Shown: positions 1 to 8,250 of the stretch, in pieces
How positions within the stretch are numbered: position 1 is the stretch's first letter
Layout: each line of letters begins with the position of its first letter
Assembly (NCBI RefSeq): GCF_002272015.1
Contig: NZ_NPBY01000076.1
Location: 1 to 59,163 of the forward strand
Direction of reading: 5' to 3'
Source of the DNA: Paenibacillus campinasensis
Lineage (GTDB): Bacteria; Bacillota; Bacilli; Paenibacillales; Paenibacillaceae
Length of the DNA stretch: 59,163 nucleotides
Made by a program: the position numbers and the translations under genes
The notes under the pieces: generated by a model
Told to the model about the DNA's origin: nothing
What the model saw: only the letters and a program-made list of their open reading frames with translations
Database searches by the model: none

Positions 1-79
1 AACAGGCGGGGCTGGGGGAACGGGCGGAAATATGCTGCATGTTTCGGGGATATACACAGATGCCGGCGGAAAGGATTGA
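1..79 (+). CDS. C-terminal end of a glycine-rich protein (partial)
   Basis: The second reading frame is open from the window edge to a TGA at 77-79. It encodes 25 residues beginning TGGAGGTGGN and ending DAGGKD. The Gly-rich run resembles the tail of collagen-like or spore-surface proteins, but the piece is too short to name. It converges on the VWA gene whose stop is 67 bases away. Confidence is low because only the tail is visible. Confidence 0.3.
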   Translation, partial: TGGAGGTGGNMLHVSGIYTDAGGKD

Positions 80-146
80 CTCATGACCAGTCCTGTCTCC
101 GTCCAGATGGCAGCCGCATTCAGATTCGTCCTCATATCTGGAATCC

Positions 147-2000
147 CTATCCTATTATTCGAAATGACACCCTGGTTTGCCGCGAGTTGAAATTGCAGGA
201 TGCTTCTGTAGTATCTGCCTTCCCCCGCTGCCGCTGCTTCCGCTGACCACAGGTCCCCCACGACAAAAGAATGTCATAGCTGTTGGGTTGAAATGATACG
301 GATACAACATCGCTGCTGTTAATATCGACAGGCTGATAGATGACCGGACTGGCGGGCGTTTGGACATAAGCGACCCGGAACGAGGTTAGATCCAGCTCGA
401 AAGTCCCGTCATTTTGAATCGTGTATGGTGATGAACGACGAGGAACACGATCGGTGATGACTACATTTTCAGTAATGGTGTATATTTGTCTGGCGGACGC
501 CACCATTTCATCGCGCAACGCAACCTGCGCGTTGCTAATATCACGCGGAACGATGTAAGCCTGGCCAGAGGAAGCCGTTTGGTCCAAATATTCGGGCAGC
601 CGGACTGCCCCGCCGATCCCAATCGTATTGATCACAATGCCATTCGCACGTGCGGCATCCGCCGCAGCAATCATGAAGCGCTTCGCAGCATTGCTTGCGT
701 ACACGTTGCGGCTGGTTAACTCGTAATAATCGATCTGGCGGGTCTGAGGAATTTTTTGATCCGTAGCAAAAATCATAAGTTCGGTCTCAGAGTTATCATA
801 CGTCACGGTATCCAGCGACTGGCCCACAATGCTCTGCGGAAAAAATGGATCCGTATATACAGGCTCAAGCGGCACCCCCGAGGCCGACTGGGAATACTGC
901 CATATTCCGTTGACCTTGGCGAAAAAGGGGCTCTGCTCGTAGTAATAATAATTCGCAGCGAAGCCGATCCGCCCGTTGGACCAGTAATACCCATTCAGCG
1001 TCACATCATCCAGCATATTGGGAACGGCAGGCACACGTGTGATATTGTCCGCATTTCTTCCGTCAAAGTTATGCCATTCCCCTGCAAAAGGATTGATCGT
1101 TAACTGGCCTGCAGTCGCTTCGAAAAATTCCACACTTCTGCTCAAGGCACGCAATTTCAGTCTGACGATTTGCAGCGGTGTAAATGTGGCAGGATCATAA
1201 TTGTCCGGGTCGATCCCCTCCCGAACCAGGTCTTCACTCGTCACAAGCGCCTGAATCCCGTTATACACAGCGTACAAAAGCGCCCCTTCCTGAACAAGCG
1301 AAGCGGCATGGATGTGAGCCGGGATATTCGCTTCATTGTAATAAGCATAGAAAGTAGAAGATGCCGCGCTTTCCCCATCCGTGATGAAGATGATCAGCTT
1401 ATGGGCATGCTCCGGAACACCCTCCAGCAGCTCGTTTGCGAGCAGCAGCCCCGATTGTGCATTGGTATTGCTGTAGCGGCTGATGTTGTTGACCATGGAA
1501 AGAATATCATTCTCATCCTGATAGAAAAATTCCGTTTTATCCGCCACGCTCTGGAAATTGGCGAGTGCGGTTGCTGCTTGTGAAGGGCTGTATGCATTGG
1601 CGCCGATATAATAATCCTCGACGGGCGCACCGCCGCCGGCCGGCAGCGTCGAGGGAGCGGGGTTGACCAAGCCGCTGAATTGGCCTTGACCATCGGCTTG
1701 GGTGACATGCACACGGGCTCCGTTGCCGAAGGTGACGAGCGCAATATTTTTCTCAATGGCCGCATACTCCTCCGAGAATATGATATCCAGAAATCCTTGT
1801 ATCGCTTGTGCCGTCACCTGAAAACGAGTGGCCGTGTTGTTGTTAATATCCTGTGTCCCCATGGAAGAGGTAGCATCGACGACAAACACGAGATAAAGAG
1901 GTGTGCCTGTTAGGATCGAGCTGCCCTCAGCCGACAACGTTACGGTAAAGGTACAGGGATTATTGGGATTGCTACTCGCTGTTTTTTCAATATTTAGCAC
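147..2000 (-). CDS. von Willebrand factor A domain protein
   Basis: A protein of about 617 residues. A VWA fold is indicated by a MIDAS-like segment near residues 38-48 (VVDATSSMG, a DxTxS form of DxSxS) and a later FITDGE strand, the usual metal-ion adhesion arrangement. Long Tyr/Asn-rich inserts follow. No signal peptide or membrane anchor is visible, so its location is unclear. I chose the GTG at 2000 because AAAGGAGG lies 10 bases upstream; an ATG at 2066 gives 22 extra residues but has no ribosome site. It stands alone on minus, converging with the partial Gly-rich gene. The likely role is adhesion or assembly of a surface structure, inferred from the domain only. Confidence 0.75.
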   Translation of the reverse strand: MLNIEKTASSNPNNPCTFTVTLSAEGSSILTGTPLYLVFVVDATSSMGTQDINNNTATRFQVTAQAIQGFLDIIFSEEYAAIEKNIALVTFGNGARVHVTQADGQGQFSGLVNPAPSTLPAGGGAPVEDYYIGANAYSPSQAATALANFQSVADKTEFFYQDENDILSMVNNISRYSNTNAQSGLLLANELLEGVPEHAHKLIIFITDGESAASSTFYAYYNEANIPAHIHAASLVQEGALLYAVYNGIQALVTSEDLVREGIDPDNYDPATFTPLQIVRLKLRALSRSVEFFEATAGQLTINPFAGEWHNFDGRNADNITRVPAVPNMLDDVTLNGYYWSNGRIGFAANYYYYEQSPFFAKVNGIWQYSQSASGVPLEPVYTDPFFPQSIVGQSLDTVTYDNSETELMIFATDQKIPQTRQIDYYELTSRNVYASNAAKRFMIAAADAARANGIVINTIGIGGAVRLPEYLDQTASSGQAYIVPRDISNAQVALRDEMVASARQIYTITENVVITDRVPRRSSPYTIQNDGTFELDLTSFRVAYVQTPASPVIYQPVDINSSDVVSVSFQPNSYDILLSWGTCGQRKQRQRGKADTTEASCNFNSRQTRVSFRIIG

Positions 2001-2188
2001 GGCATGCAGTCCTCCTTTCTCTGATATTGTCCTTATTTGCCGGTCATTAGGCCTTATAATAGGCATCTTATGTAATAAGACATCTTCACGAGTTGGGTTA
2101 CCTGCTCATTTTTACCATAAATATACACCCGCCTATGAAACACTCGAAAGAACGCCATCCGAACATGTATCGACTCTACACGTTTAAC

Positions 2189-2212
2189 AAAAAAACCGCC
2201 CTTAACGGGCGG
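2189..2212 (-). terminator. Rho-independent terminator of the carbohydrate operon
   Basis: On minus, a CCGCCC/GGGCGG stem with a 5-base loop is followed by seven T. It lies 15 bases past the stop of the GH43 gene and would end the solute-binding protein/permease/GH43 transcript. Confidence 0.85.
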
Positions 2213-2226
2213 CTTATGCGCAATCT

Positions 2227-3111
2227 TCAAGTCATAACCACTTTCTCAATCTTGCCGCCACCAATCTGCATCCGGTCGATGCAGAGCTGGCGGTGACCCG
2301 GCTCGGTGTCGCCGATGATCCGGCGATGGTAGACGATCAGCCATTCGTCGGTATCCGGCAAATGCAGATAACCGTGGTGGCCAGGGCCTTCGGCAAGCGG
2401 CTCCTGTCTTTCCAGAATCGTGCCTTTATTCTCGAATGGGCCGAGCGGATTGTCACTTACGCCATAGGCTACACGATATGTTCCGTTCGTCCATCCGCCC
2501 ATCGACCACATTAAGTAATACAAATCGTCCTTCTTAATCATACAAGGGCCTTCGACATACCCTTCCGGCGTGATCGACCGGAACACCTCGTCGCTGTCCT
2601 CCGTGAGCGGAACAAATCCCGTCATATCCTCGTTCATGCGGGCGACATTGCAGTGCCCCCACCCTCCGTAGTACAGATAGATCGTTCCGTCCTCGTCCTT
2701 GAACAAATGCGCGTCGATCGGCTGCGCCTTGTGAATGAATCTATCCACCAGCGGTTTGCCCAGATAACCTTTGTACGGCCCTTCCGGACGGTCAGCCACC
2801 GCGATCTCCAGCCCGCCGATTTCATCATCGGACTGAATGTCGTTCGACGCAAAGACGAGATAATATTTACCGTTATGCTCGATGTGGGTCGGAGCCCATA
2901 CAGCCCGCCATATCCACGGAAAATCCGCCATATCGATAATGCCTTCATGCTTCTCCCAGTGAATAAGATCATCTGAGCTGAACGCATCCAGATTCATCTG
3001 CTGCGTGTATTCCGTGTATGAGCGGGTCGCATAAATCCAATGCTTCCCCTCATACGTCCGGGCCTCAGGATCTGCATACCAGCCAGGTATGATCGGGTTC
3101 TTAATATTCAA
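2227..3111 (-). CDS. Glycoside hydrolase family 43 enzyme (arabinosidase/xylosidase type)
   Basis: 294 residues, a single five-bladed beta-propeller domain of GH43 length. The three family acidic residues are visible: Asp14 in GWYADPE (general base), Asp133 in QPIDAHLF (pKa modulator) and Glu187 in GYVEGPC (general acid). GH43 enzymes remove arabinose or xylose from plant hemicellulose oligomers. No signal peptide is present, so it probably acts in the cytoplasm on oligosaccharides imported by the ABC transporter just upstream. The TTG start is chosen for the AAGGAAGGGG site eight bases before it. It is the last gene of the transporter operon, 20 bases after the second permease. The exact substrate cannot be told from sequence. 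Confidence 0.9.
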   Translation of the reverse strand: MNIKNPIIPGWYADPEARTYEGKHWIYATRSYTEYTQQMNLDAFSSDDLIHWEKHEGIIDMADFPWIWRAVWAPTHIEHNGKYYLVFASNDIQSDDEIGGLEIAVADRPEGPYKGYLGKPLVDRFIHKAQPIDAHLFKDEDGTIYLYYGGWGHCNVARMNEDMTGFVPLTEDSDEVFRSITPEGYVEGPCMIKKDDLYYLMWSMGGWTNGTYRVAYGVSDNPLGPFENKGTILERQEPLAEGPGHHGYLHLPDTDEWLIVYHRRIIGDTEPGHRQLCIDRMQIGGGKIEKVVMT

Positions 3112-3131
3112 CTACACGTCCCCTTCCTTTC

Positions 3132-3962
3132 TTATCCCTTCAGCCCGGTCAACGTAATGCCTTCCAGGAAGTAGCGCTGCCCGACCAGAAATACGATCAC
3201 GCAAGGAATCACCACCATCGCCGAAGCAGCCATCAGAAGATCCCACTGGGCCGTATACGTGCCCTGGAACATCTGCAGGCCCAGGGCCAGCGTGAACAGC
3301 CTGTCGCTCTTCAAATAAATGAGCGGTCCCATGAAATCATTCCAGGAACCCAGGAAGCTGAACAGTGCAACGACAATCAGCGCCGACCGGCTAAGAGGAA
3401 AAATAATTTTGCTGTAAATCTGGAAATAGGAAGCACCGTCCACAAAAGCCGCCTCATCGAAATCTCTCGGAATCGTTAAATAGAACTGCCGCAGCAGGAA
3501 AATATTAAAGATGCCGCCGCCAAAATAGGCGGGCACTATCAGCGGATAGAACGTATCGTAGAAACCGAGCATTTGCCATCCGAGAAAGCTTGGAATCATC
3601 GTCACAGCAAATGGCAGCATCATGCTCGTCATCAAAATGGCGAACACCGTGTCCCGCCCCTTCCAGGAAATCCGCGAAAATCCGAAGGCGGCAATGCTGC
3701 TCGTGATGACCGTCCCCACGAGAACGCTTACGACGATGATCATCGTATTGGTGAAAAAGACGTCAAAAGGCAGCGCGGTCAGAGCTCTGTGAAAATTCCC
3801 CCACTGAAATGGCTTCGGAATCCATTCGGGCGGCATCGTAAAGATCTGCGATAAATCCATCAGCGAGCTGCGCACCAGCCATACAAAAGGAATAATAAAC
3901 ATAGCCGAAATGACGATAAGAGCCGCGTACCCTCCGGCAAGCGCTAGCTTCGATTGTCTCAC
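3132..3962 (-). CDS. Carbohydrate ABC transporter permease (MalG/CUT1 type)
   Basis: 276 residues with about six membrane helices, the first starting near residue 8. It has the EAA cytoplasmic loop typical of binding-protein-dependent permeases (DEAAFVDGASYFQIYSKI), which docks on the ATPase. Its start overlaps the stop of the preceding permease by four bases (ATGA), indicating translational coupling. With its partner it forms the channel for the sugar delivered by the lipoprotein encoded two genes upstream. No ATPase gene is present here, as is usual for CUT1 systems that share an MsmX-type ATPase. Confidence 0.93.
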   Translation of the reverse strand: MRQSKLALAGGYAALIVISAMFIIPFVWLVRSSLMDLSQIFTMPPEWIPKPFQWGNFHRALTALPFDVFFTNTMIIVVSVLVGTVITSSIAAFGFSRISWKGRDTVFAILMTSMMLPFAVTMIPSFLGWQMLGFYDTFYPLIVPAYFGGGIFNIFLLRQFYLTIPRDFDEAAFVDGASYFQIYSKIIFPLSRSALIVVALFSFLGSWNDFMGPLIYLKSDRLFTLALGLQMFQGTYTAQWDLLMAASAMVVIPCVIVFLVGQRYFLEGITLTGLKG

Positions 3963-4846
3963 GGGCGCTCCCCTCCTTCATAATACACCCAAGACTTGGA
4001 GGTTTTAAAGACGATATAAGTAAATATCATAATAATCACGAACAATACCCACGCCAGAGCGGATGCATACCCCATCTCGGTGTCCCTGAACCCGGTTCTC
4101 CACAGATAGAATACATAGAACAAGCTTTGGTTATTAGGCCCTCCCTGGGTTAAAATATAAGCCTCATTAAAGACCTGGAATGAGTTGATCAACGTCATGA
4201 TCGCATTAAAGAACAGCGTTGGCGTAATCATCGGTATCGTAATTTGGCGCAGCTTGCTGAACCAACCTCCGCCGTCCACTTCAATCGCTTCATAGTACGA
4301 CTGAGGAATGCCGGCAAGACCCGCCAGAAAAATAATAACCGTGCTTCCGATCCCCCACAGCGTTGTCAATACGACCGAAGGAATAACACTGCCCTCCGAG
4401 TACAGCCAGTTGCTTGTCGGCAGATTCAACCACTCCAGCATCGAATTCAGCAGCCCCAGATCCGGGTTCATGAGCCACATCCAGATCATCGCTGACGCGA
4501 CGGCCGGCACAATGCTCGGAAGGTATATAATCGTACGGAAGACCGCTCTTCCCTTCACGTTCATGTTGAGCAATAGCGCGACGGCGAACGAAATGATGAT
4601 GACCGCCGGCACACGCAGAAGCACAAAATAGAACGTAACTCCTAAAGATTTATAGAACAGATCATCTTCTCCGGAGAACAGCTTTGCATAGTTGGCAAAG
4701 CCGACAAACGAAGTTTGATCTTTAAATACATTGTAGTCCGTTAAACTGAGCACTAGGCTGGCGACCATCGGCCCCAAGGTGAATATCAGAAAACCGAGTA
4801 TGGCCGGTGCCGTGAACAGCAATCCGTACCAGAGTCCCTTGCGCAT
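3959..4846 (-). CDS. Carbohydrate ABC transporter permease (MalF/CUT1 type)
   Basis: 295 residues, six predicted membrane helices, with the first from about residue 8 and an EAA loop (YYEAIEVDGGGWFSKL). It is the partner of the downstream permease, with which it overlaps by four bases. It follows the solute-binding protein after a 112-base gap that carries a hairpin. Known role of the family: uptake of di- or oligosaccharides. The neighbouring GH43 gene suggests a hemicellulose-derived sugar. Confidence 0.93.
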   Translation of the reverse strand: MRKGLWYGLLFTAPAILGFLIFTLGPMVASLVLSLTDYNVFKDQTSFVGFANYAKLFSGEDDLFYKSLGVTFYFVLLRVPAVIIISFAVALLLNMNVKGRAVFRTIIYLPSIVPAVASAMIWMWLMNPDLGLLNSMLEWLNLPTSNWLYSEGSVIPSVVLTTLWGIGSTVIIFLAGLAGIPQSYYEAIEVDGGGWFSKLRQITIPMITPTLFFNAIMTLINSFQVFNEAYILTQGGPNNQSLFYVFYLWRTGFRDTEMGYASALAWVLFVIIMIFTYIVFKTSKSWVYYEGGERP

Positions 4847-4873
4847 CTATGCCTCCTATCCCGAATGAGAAGA

Positions 4874-4900
4874 GGACGGTCTGTGAACAGAATGCCGTCC
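4874..4900 (-). other. Hairpin between binding-protein and permease genes
   Basis: GGACGG pairs with CCGTCC across a 15-base loop that itself contains CTGT/ACAG. No T run follows on minus, so it is a weak terminator at best. In sugar ABC operons such hairpins commonly protect or partially terminate the upstream message, so that more binding protein than permease is made. That role is inferred here. Confidence 0.45.
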
Positions 4901-4935
4901 CCCCCTAATCGTAACTCCCTAAGTCTCTTGGCTGC

Positions 4936-4962
4936 TTGCCTTACTTGCCTTACTCGCCTTAC
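4936..4962 (-). repeat. Three tandem 9-bp units at the stop of the binding-protein gene
   Basis: The plus-strand unit TTGCCTTAC (one copy TCGCCTTAC) is repeated three times. Each unit contains a TAA on minus in the same frame as the solute-binding protein gene, so its natural stop is followed by two further in-frame stops. Confidence 0.6.
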
Positions 4963-6359
4963 TTGACGTCCCGGCGTCCCTGCACTTGCTCCTGCGCTTT
5001 GGCGGCGATAGAATCCATCGCTTCCTGCGCGGTTTGCTGTCCAAGCCATACTTTATCCAAGGCAGGGTTCACGATATCCATAATCTTGTTGAAGTTCTTC
5101 ACGTAGCCGGTAGGCGTCTGATGGCCATGGGTCAAAATCACGTCAACGACAGCATCCTTATACCCCGATGGCCGCGCATCCAGATTCTCTGTCCATCTGG
5201 CCAACAGTTCCGGCTCAGTGTACCAATCTTTATAAGACGGCATCCAGGTGCCGCTCGTAATCATCTCTAGCGAGGCTTCCGGATCGATCAGCGCTTTCAT
5301 CAGCTCCCACGCCTCTTGCGGATGCTCGGTGGACTCGAATATCGAGAACATCGCACATACGACCGTGGTCACCGGTTCTTCCAGAACAGGCATCACCCCG
5401 ACGTTAAAGTTGAATTTGGACTGTGCCAGCCCTGCGCTTGCCCATTGGCCGTCAATGACCATTGCAACCTTCTTCGTTTGCAGCGCTACGTTCGTAGCCG
5501 GAATGTTCTTGGCTTGCACCGGCGACGGCGCGACATGATGCACGTTCATCAGATCCGACATTTTCTGAAGCGCATCTACTGCAGCGGGTTCGTTCAGCGT
5601 GAAGCGCGTGCCGTCCTCAGACACAAAGTCTCCGCCGTTGGAGTAAATAAAGTTGCTGTATACGCCCCACCAGGTGGAGACACTTACGCCATATTGCTTG
5701 ATATTCTTCGGATCGAAGTCCGGATCATTGGCTGTCCGGCCTTTCGTATCAATCGTCAGCTTCTTGGCCACTTCTACAAATTCATCCCATGTCCAGGCTT
5801 CCGATACCTTGGTTGGCGGAGGGGCAACGCCCGCTTCCTTGAAGATGTCCTCGTTATAGAACAGAACGAAGGACTCCGGCCCTGGCCCGATACCGATCAC
5901 GTTGCCCGGTTCAAGCGAATACGTAATGTTCGGGACGAAGCTGTCCACGTTGATATCCGGATCATTATCCAGGAACTGTTGCAGATTCAGAAACTTGCCC
6001 TGCTCAGCAAGCGGATAGGCAATACTGCCTGATTCCATCATGGCGATATCAGGAACGTCGTTACCGGCAACCATCGTCGTCAGCTTGGTGTCATAGTCAG
6101 CGGCGATGTGCTGCAATTCGACCTTTATATGCGGATGTTTCTCTTCAAAACGCTGGATTCCGAACTTGTATGCGTCCACTTCTTCCGGTGCACCCCATAC
6201 GGTCATGCGCAGCGTAATCTTATCTTTGGAACCGCTTCCGTCCGAATTCGAAGAAGACTGGCTGCTGCCTGAATCGGACCTCACGCAGGCTGACAATACG
6301 CTGACAAGCATAAGCATCATAGCGAAGAGAACCACGATCGATTTGTTGGACCTTTTCAT
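4959..6359 (-). CDS. Extracellular solute-binding lipoprotein (family 1)
   Basis: 466 residues. The N-terminus is a lipoprotein signal (MKRSNKSIVVLFAMMLMLVS, then the lipobox LSAC with Cys near 25) and a Ser/Gly/Asp linker, so the mature protein is anchored on the outer face of the membrane. The rest has the two-lobed family 1 pattern (LRMTVWGAPEEVDAYKFGI near residue 50). It captures the sugar for the two permeases encoded downstream. GAGAGGGG precedes the ATG. A cre-like site and promoter lie 60-90 bases upstream, so expression probably responds to carbon catabolite repression and to the YesMN-type system encoded next door. Confidence 0.93.
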   Translation of the reverse strand: MKRSNKSIVVLFAMMLMLVSVLSACVRSDSGSSQSSSNSDGSGSKDKITLRMTVWGAPEEVDAYKFGIQRFEEKHPHIKVELQHIAADYDTKLTTMVAGNDVPDIAMMESGSIAYPLAEQGKFLNLQQFLDNDPDINVDSFVPNITYSLEPGNVIGIGPGPESFVLFYNEDIFKEAGVAPPPTKVSEAWTWDEFVEVAKKLTIDTKGRTANDPDFDPKNIKQYGVSVSTWWGVYSNFIYSNGGDFVSEDGTRFTLNEPAAVDALQKMSDLMNVHHVAPSPVQAKNIPATNVALQTKKVAMVIDGQWASAGLAQSKFNFNVGVMPVLEEPVTTVVCAMFSIFESTEHPQEAWELMKALIDPEASLEMITSGTWMPSYKDWYTEPELLARWTENLDARPSGYKDAVVDVILTHGHQTPTGYVKNFNKIMDIVNPALDKVWLGQQTAQEAMDSIAAKAQEQVQGRRDVK

Positions 6360-6421
6360 TTTGCCGAACCCCTCTCGATTGCTTCTTTTTAGTTCATAGC
6401 TGCAGTCTATGATATAGTTTG

Positions 6422-6447
6422 ATTATAGATGGTGGGTAGCGCTTACA
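6422..6447 (-). promoter_or_regulatory. Promoter with overlapping cre (CcpA) site
   Basis: On minus, TGTAAGCGCTACCC (6434-6447) matches the cre consensus TGWAARCGYTWNCW at 13 of 14 positions. A TATAAT -10 lies at 6422-6427, so the cre falls in the -35/spacer region of the binding-protein promoter. The -35 (TTATGT) is weak, which fits activator dependence. Confidence 0.6.
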
Positions 6448-6480
6448 TAACCCGAAACTCTTTGGAATGGTGGACTAATA

Positions 6481-8250
6481 TTAGGAATGCAGCGGCAGCT
6501 TGATCAGGACGCTCGTCCCCTTGCCGGGCATGGAACGGATCGTAATCCCGTACTCCTCGCCATACATGAGCCGGATACGATCAATCGTATTTTTGATCCC
6601 CACGGAGGAAGATTCGCTATACATAATCGCGTTGACTGTCTCAGGACTCATTCCCCGGCCATTGTCGGCAATCTCGTAATACCGTAAATCCCCTTCGATC
6701 CAGCCGCGAATGCTGATCAGCCCGCCAGTTTCGGTCTGGTCAAAGCCGTGCAGTATAGCATTTTCAACAAAGGGCTGAAACAGCAGCCGAGGCACTTTAT
6801 AATCGTATAACCGTGGGTCGATCTCATATCTGACGGTGAAACGGTCTTCAAAACGAACAGCCATAATGTAAAAATAGTTGCTCATCCATTCGGTTTCCTC
6901 CGACAGCGACACGGCTCCCCAGTGCTTGCGCGACGTGTAGTGCAGCATGTTGGATAGACAAGCAAGCATTCGGCTCAGCTCATCCTGCCTGCTCTCGATG
7001 GCCATCCAGTTCATCACGTTCAAGGTGTTGTAGAGGAAGTGGGGATTGATCTGCATCGTAAGCGCCTGAATTTCCGCCTCCTGCTCCTTCAGCTTGATTT
7101 CATAATTCTCCGTGACAAGATAGCGGATTTGTTCATTCATGCGATTGAAGCGCTGCAGCAATATGCCGAACTCATCATTCGTGCGCATCGTAATCTGGGT
7201 CTGAAAGTCACCCTCCCCTACCGATCGCATGGCGCTCAGCAGCTTCTTCATCGGTTTCGTGATTCGATCCGCGATAAAATAAGCAAACACCATGGCCATA
7301 ATGCCCATGATGACCGCAATCAGCAGGCTTGACGTCTGGATTACAGGCACGAGGCTGCTGACCAGCGCCGACTCCGGTATCCACACGACCGACAACCAGC
7401 CAGTGACGGCAGAACGGTCAAAACAGACAATAACGGCCTCTCCGTTCAGATTGATCCGCAGCGTTCCGCTGTTCTCCAGTTGCAGCTCCTCCAGCCAATC
7501 CTGTCTGTACACCGTCGTTACCAGATCCGGATTGCTGCCGGCTACCACCCGATAATGCTCGTCTACAACCAGATAGCTTGAGCTATCAGGAAAGCTCTCT
7601 TCATACAAGGCGTTCAGCGCATCCGACTTGAAGCTGATCGTAAGCACCGGGCGCTCCACATCCGCATCCATTTTCTCAAGCGTTGTATCATTCAGATGGG
7701 AGAAATCCAGCAGCCGCGTCGCCGAGAATAAATGACGAAACTCCAGCCGGCCATCCTGCAGATAAGGCTGATTGAACATGTCCACGAAATCATAGGTGGG
7801 ATACCACACAATTTTGCCGCCGGCCTCCTGCGCCTTGCGGTATATGTCCGACTGCGTAGGGTCGCCTTGCGGCAGCCTTTGCCCAAAATTGAAATAGGAT
7901 GTCCAGAGCTGGTAAGCATAGACATCCTCATTTAAAGAGAAATATTTTCTAAGGACTGACGAGACCTGACGATCCGCTTCGAAAATATCCGCTTGGTTCT
8001 TCGGGTCCAATTGATTGAATATTTGAAATAAATCCTTATCCACGAACAGCGCCATGCTGTTCTGCTCGATCATGCCGAGCTTCATGTCCATAATCGCATT
8101 GTTCTTCTTCACGATCTCATACACATTCCGCTGCGCTTGCTCCGTAACAACCTGCAGACTTGTTCGGTAATACAAGAGCCCCAGCACAATTAGCGGAATA
8201 GCAACCAGGAAAATATAACTTGCCAAAATTCGAGAGCGAAACGTTGTCAT
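6481..8250 (-). CDS. YesM-type sensor histidine kinase
   Basis: 589 residues: membrane helix about 8-28, extracellular sensor about 30-295, second helix about 302-326, HAMP about 327-380, then a His_kinase domain with the phospho-acceptor in QINPHFLYNT (His404), and an HATPase domain with the N-box LLFQPFVENAILHG and DNGRGMS. This is the YesM/LytS-like class that pairs with YesN-type AraC response regulators. Its start overlaps the regulator gene by four bases. The 120-base gap to the solute-binding gene downstream suggests it senses extracellular sugar, or the loaded binding protein, and activates that operon. Confidence 0.93.
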   Translation of the reverse strand: MTTFRSRILASYIFLVAIPLIVLGLLYYRTSLQVVTEQAQRNVYEIVKKNNAIMDMKLGMIEQNSMALFVDKDLFQIFNQLDPKNQADIFEADRQVSSVLRKYFSLNEDVYAYQLWTSYFNFGQRLPQGDPTQSDIYRKAQEAGGKIVWYPTYDFVDMFNQPYLQDGRLEFRHLFSATRLLDFSHLNDTTLEKMDADVERPVLTISFKSDALNALYEESFPDSSSYLVVDEHYRVVAGSNPDLVTTVYRQDWLEELQLENSGTLRINLNGEAVIVCFDRSAVTGWLSVVWIPESALVSSLVPVIQTSSLLIAVIMGIMAMVFAYFIADRITKPMKKLLSAMRSVGEGDFQTQITMRTNDEFGILLQRFNRMNEQIRYLVTENYEIKLKEQEAEIQALTMQINPHFLYNTLNVMNWMAIESRQDELSRMLACLSNMLHYTSRKHWGAVSLSEETEWMSNYFYIMAVRFEDRFTVRYEIDPRLYDYKVPRLLFQPFVENAILHGFDQTETGGLISIRGWIEGDLRYYEIADNGRGMSPETVNAIMYSESSSVGIKNTIDRIRLMYGEEYGITIRSMPGKGTSVLIKLPLHS

